From assembly GCA_946481425.1 (NCBI GenBank), contig CAMLNT010000153.1, positions 1-5,912 of the forward strand: DNA of 5,912 nt, read 5' to 3'. Below the pieces are notes generated by a model. That model ran no database searches and was not told the DNA's origin. It saw only the letters and a program-made list of their open reading frames with translations. The translations under genes and the position numbers were made by a program. Positions 4,955 to 5,912 of the stretch are shown piece by piece (positions within the stretch are counted from its first letter, which is position 1; every line of letters begins with the position of its first letter). The stretch comes from an uncultured Brevundimonas sp. GTDB taxonomy: Bacteria; Pseudomonadota; Alphaproteobacteria; Caulobacterales; Caulobacteraceae.

Positions 4955-5912
4955 TTAGCCCAGGGCGTTCTCGATCAGAAGGGCCGCAAACAGCCCGAAC
5001 AGGTACAGGATCGAATAGGCGAACAGGTCTCGCGCGGATTTGGCGGCGGCCCGGACGTCATACAGGGCGGCTTCCCGGCCGACGGCCTCGGCCTTGTCGG
5101 GCTCGTCGCCGGCCCGGCTGCGGAACAGCCGCCACGCCAGAAGCAGGAACAGCAGACCGCCGCCGATCGACACCGCCAGATAGACGGGCCCGCCGAGCCC
5201 CAGGAATCCCGGGGCGACCGCCACCGGGATCAGGATCAGGGAATAGATCAGGATCTGCAGCCGCGTGGATTTCGCGCCTCGCGCGACCGGCATCATCGGT
5301 ATGCCCGCCTTGGCGTAGTCGCCGGCGGAATAGAGCGCCAGCGCCCACGAATGGGGCGGGGTCCACAGGAAGATGATCAGGAACAGGAGCCAGGCCTGCC
5401 AGGGCGCCTCCCCGGCCGCGGCGGCCCAGCCGATCACCGGCGGGAAGGCCCCGGCGGCGCCGCCGATGACTATGTTCTGGGGCGTGCGGCGCTTGAGCAC
5501 CAGGGTGTAGAGGCCGGCGTAATAAACGATCGTCAGGGCCAGCAGACCGCCAGCCAGCCAGTTCACGCCCAGGCCCAGCAGGGTCACCGAGGCGACGGAG
5601 AGGATCACGCCATACGTCATGGCGTCGCCGCGCGGCACGCGTCCGGCGGCGACCGGCCGTCCGCGGGTGCGGCGCATCAGGGCGTCGGTTTCGCCTTCCA
5701 GGGCCATGTTGAGCGCGCCTGCGGCGCCGGCCCCCAGGGCGATGCAGAGCACCGAGATAGCCGCCAGCAGCGGGTTCATCTGCCCAGGCGCCACGATCAG
5801 CCCGGTCAGGGCCCAGGCCCAGTATCCCACGAAGTGCCCGGTGACCCCGGGCTGCGGCCCCGGCGCCCAGGACAGGAGCGAGGCGGCCAGGAGGACCGGC
5901 CAGGAGACGAGC
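4955..5912 (-). CDS. ctaB: Protoheme IX farnesyltransferase (heme O synthase), 5' end cut by window edge
   Basis: UbiA-superfamily membrane prenyltransferase that attaches a farnesyl group to heme B to give heme O, the first step to heme A. Numbering from a GTG at 5830 (291 residues): first prenyltransferase motif N41-M-A-L-E45-G-E47-T-D49 followed by MRRTRGRP (52-59), then RRTPQNIVIGGAAGAFPPVIGWAA (114-137, split as RRTPQNIVIG and GAAGAFPPVIGWAA), WTPPHSWALAL (156-166), and the second motif DYAKAGIPMMPV (171-182). Multiple membrane helices follow. N, E45 and D49 fit the UbiA signature pattern, but the commoner D-x-D-x-D is here E-x-E-x-D. The frame is open through the right edge, so the true start may lie outside the window; GTG 5830 has no clear ribosome site. 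Upstream in-frame residues (LVSWPVLL, then PGPQPGVTGHF) do not show the expected KPRVM-like segment. A hydrophilic loop (about 238-268) precedes the last helix, which ends ENALG. Confidence 0.93.
   Translation of the reverse strand, partial: LVSWPVLLAASLLSWAPGPQPGVTGHFVGYWAWALTGLIVAPGQMNPLLAAISVLCIALGAGAAGALNMALEGETDALMRRTRGRPVAAGRVPRGDAMTYGVILSVASVTLLGLGVNWLAGGLLALTIVYYAGLYTLVLKRRTPQNIVIGGAAGAFPPVIGWAAAAGEAPWQAWLLFLIIFLWTPPHSWALALYSAGDYAKAGIPMMPVARGAKSTRLQILIYSLILIPVAVAPGFLGLGGPVYLAVSIGGGLLFLLLAWRLFRSRAGDEPDKAEAVGREAALYDVRAAAKSARDLFAYSILYLFGLFAALLIENALG

Overview
The window looks like the accessory-gene end of a cytochrome c oxidase (aa3-type, cox/cta) cluster from a GC-rich alphaproteobacterium. 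Gene order, protein motifs and base composition fit Caulobacterales, perhaps Brevundimonas or Caulobacter. That placement is from recognition of the proteins and was not tested by alignment or a tree. All genes lie on the minus strand, so transcription runs from the right edge of the window to the left.

In transcription order: ctaB (heme O synthase, 5' end cut by the right edge), a 45-residue single-pass membrane protein, ctaG (Cox11, copper insertion), ctaE/coxC (oxidase subunit III), a secreted protein of unknown function with papain-like cysteine peptidase features, a SURF1 family assembly factor, and an M16 zinc metallopeptidase whose 3' end is cut by the left edge. The small membrane gene and ctaG share ATGA, as do SURF1 and the M16 gene. 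The ctaB-to-coxC genes are spaced by 12 nt, -4 nt and 34 nt, as in an operon.

Four genes serve one job. CtaB makes heme O, the precursor of heme A. CtaG delivers copper to the CuB site of subunit I. SURF1 helps place heme a/a3. CoxC is the structural subunit III. Subunits I and II are not in the window and presumably lie to the right.

The odd element is the gene at 1968-3158. It encodes an exported protein of about 396 residues, has its own strong ribosome binding site, and sits between coxC and SURF1 with a perfect GC-rich hairpin just after coxC and another just after its own stop. It has Cys, His and Asp motifs in papain-like order and a C-terminal beta-rich domain. I do not recognise a named family, and it is the main candidate for something undescribed. 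The visible N-terminus of CtaB also lacks the usual KPR-type segment.

There is no gene-free stretch over 300 bases, and I saw no tRNA, rRNA, CRISPR array, insertion sequence or phage feature. Long open frames on the plus strand are antisense shadows of the minus-strand genes.
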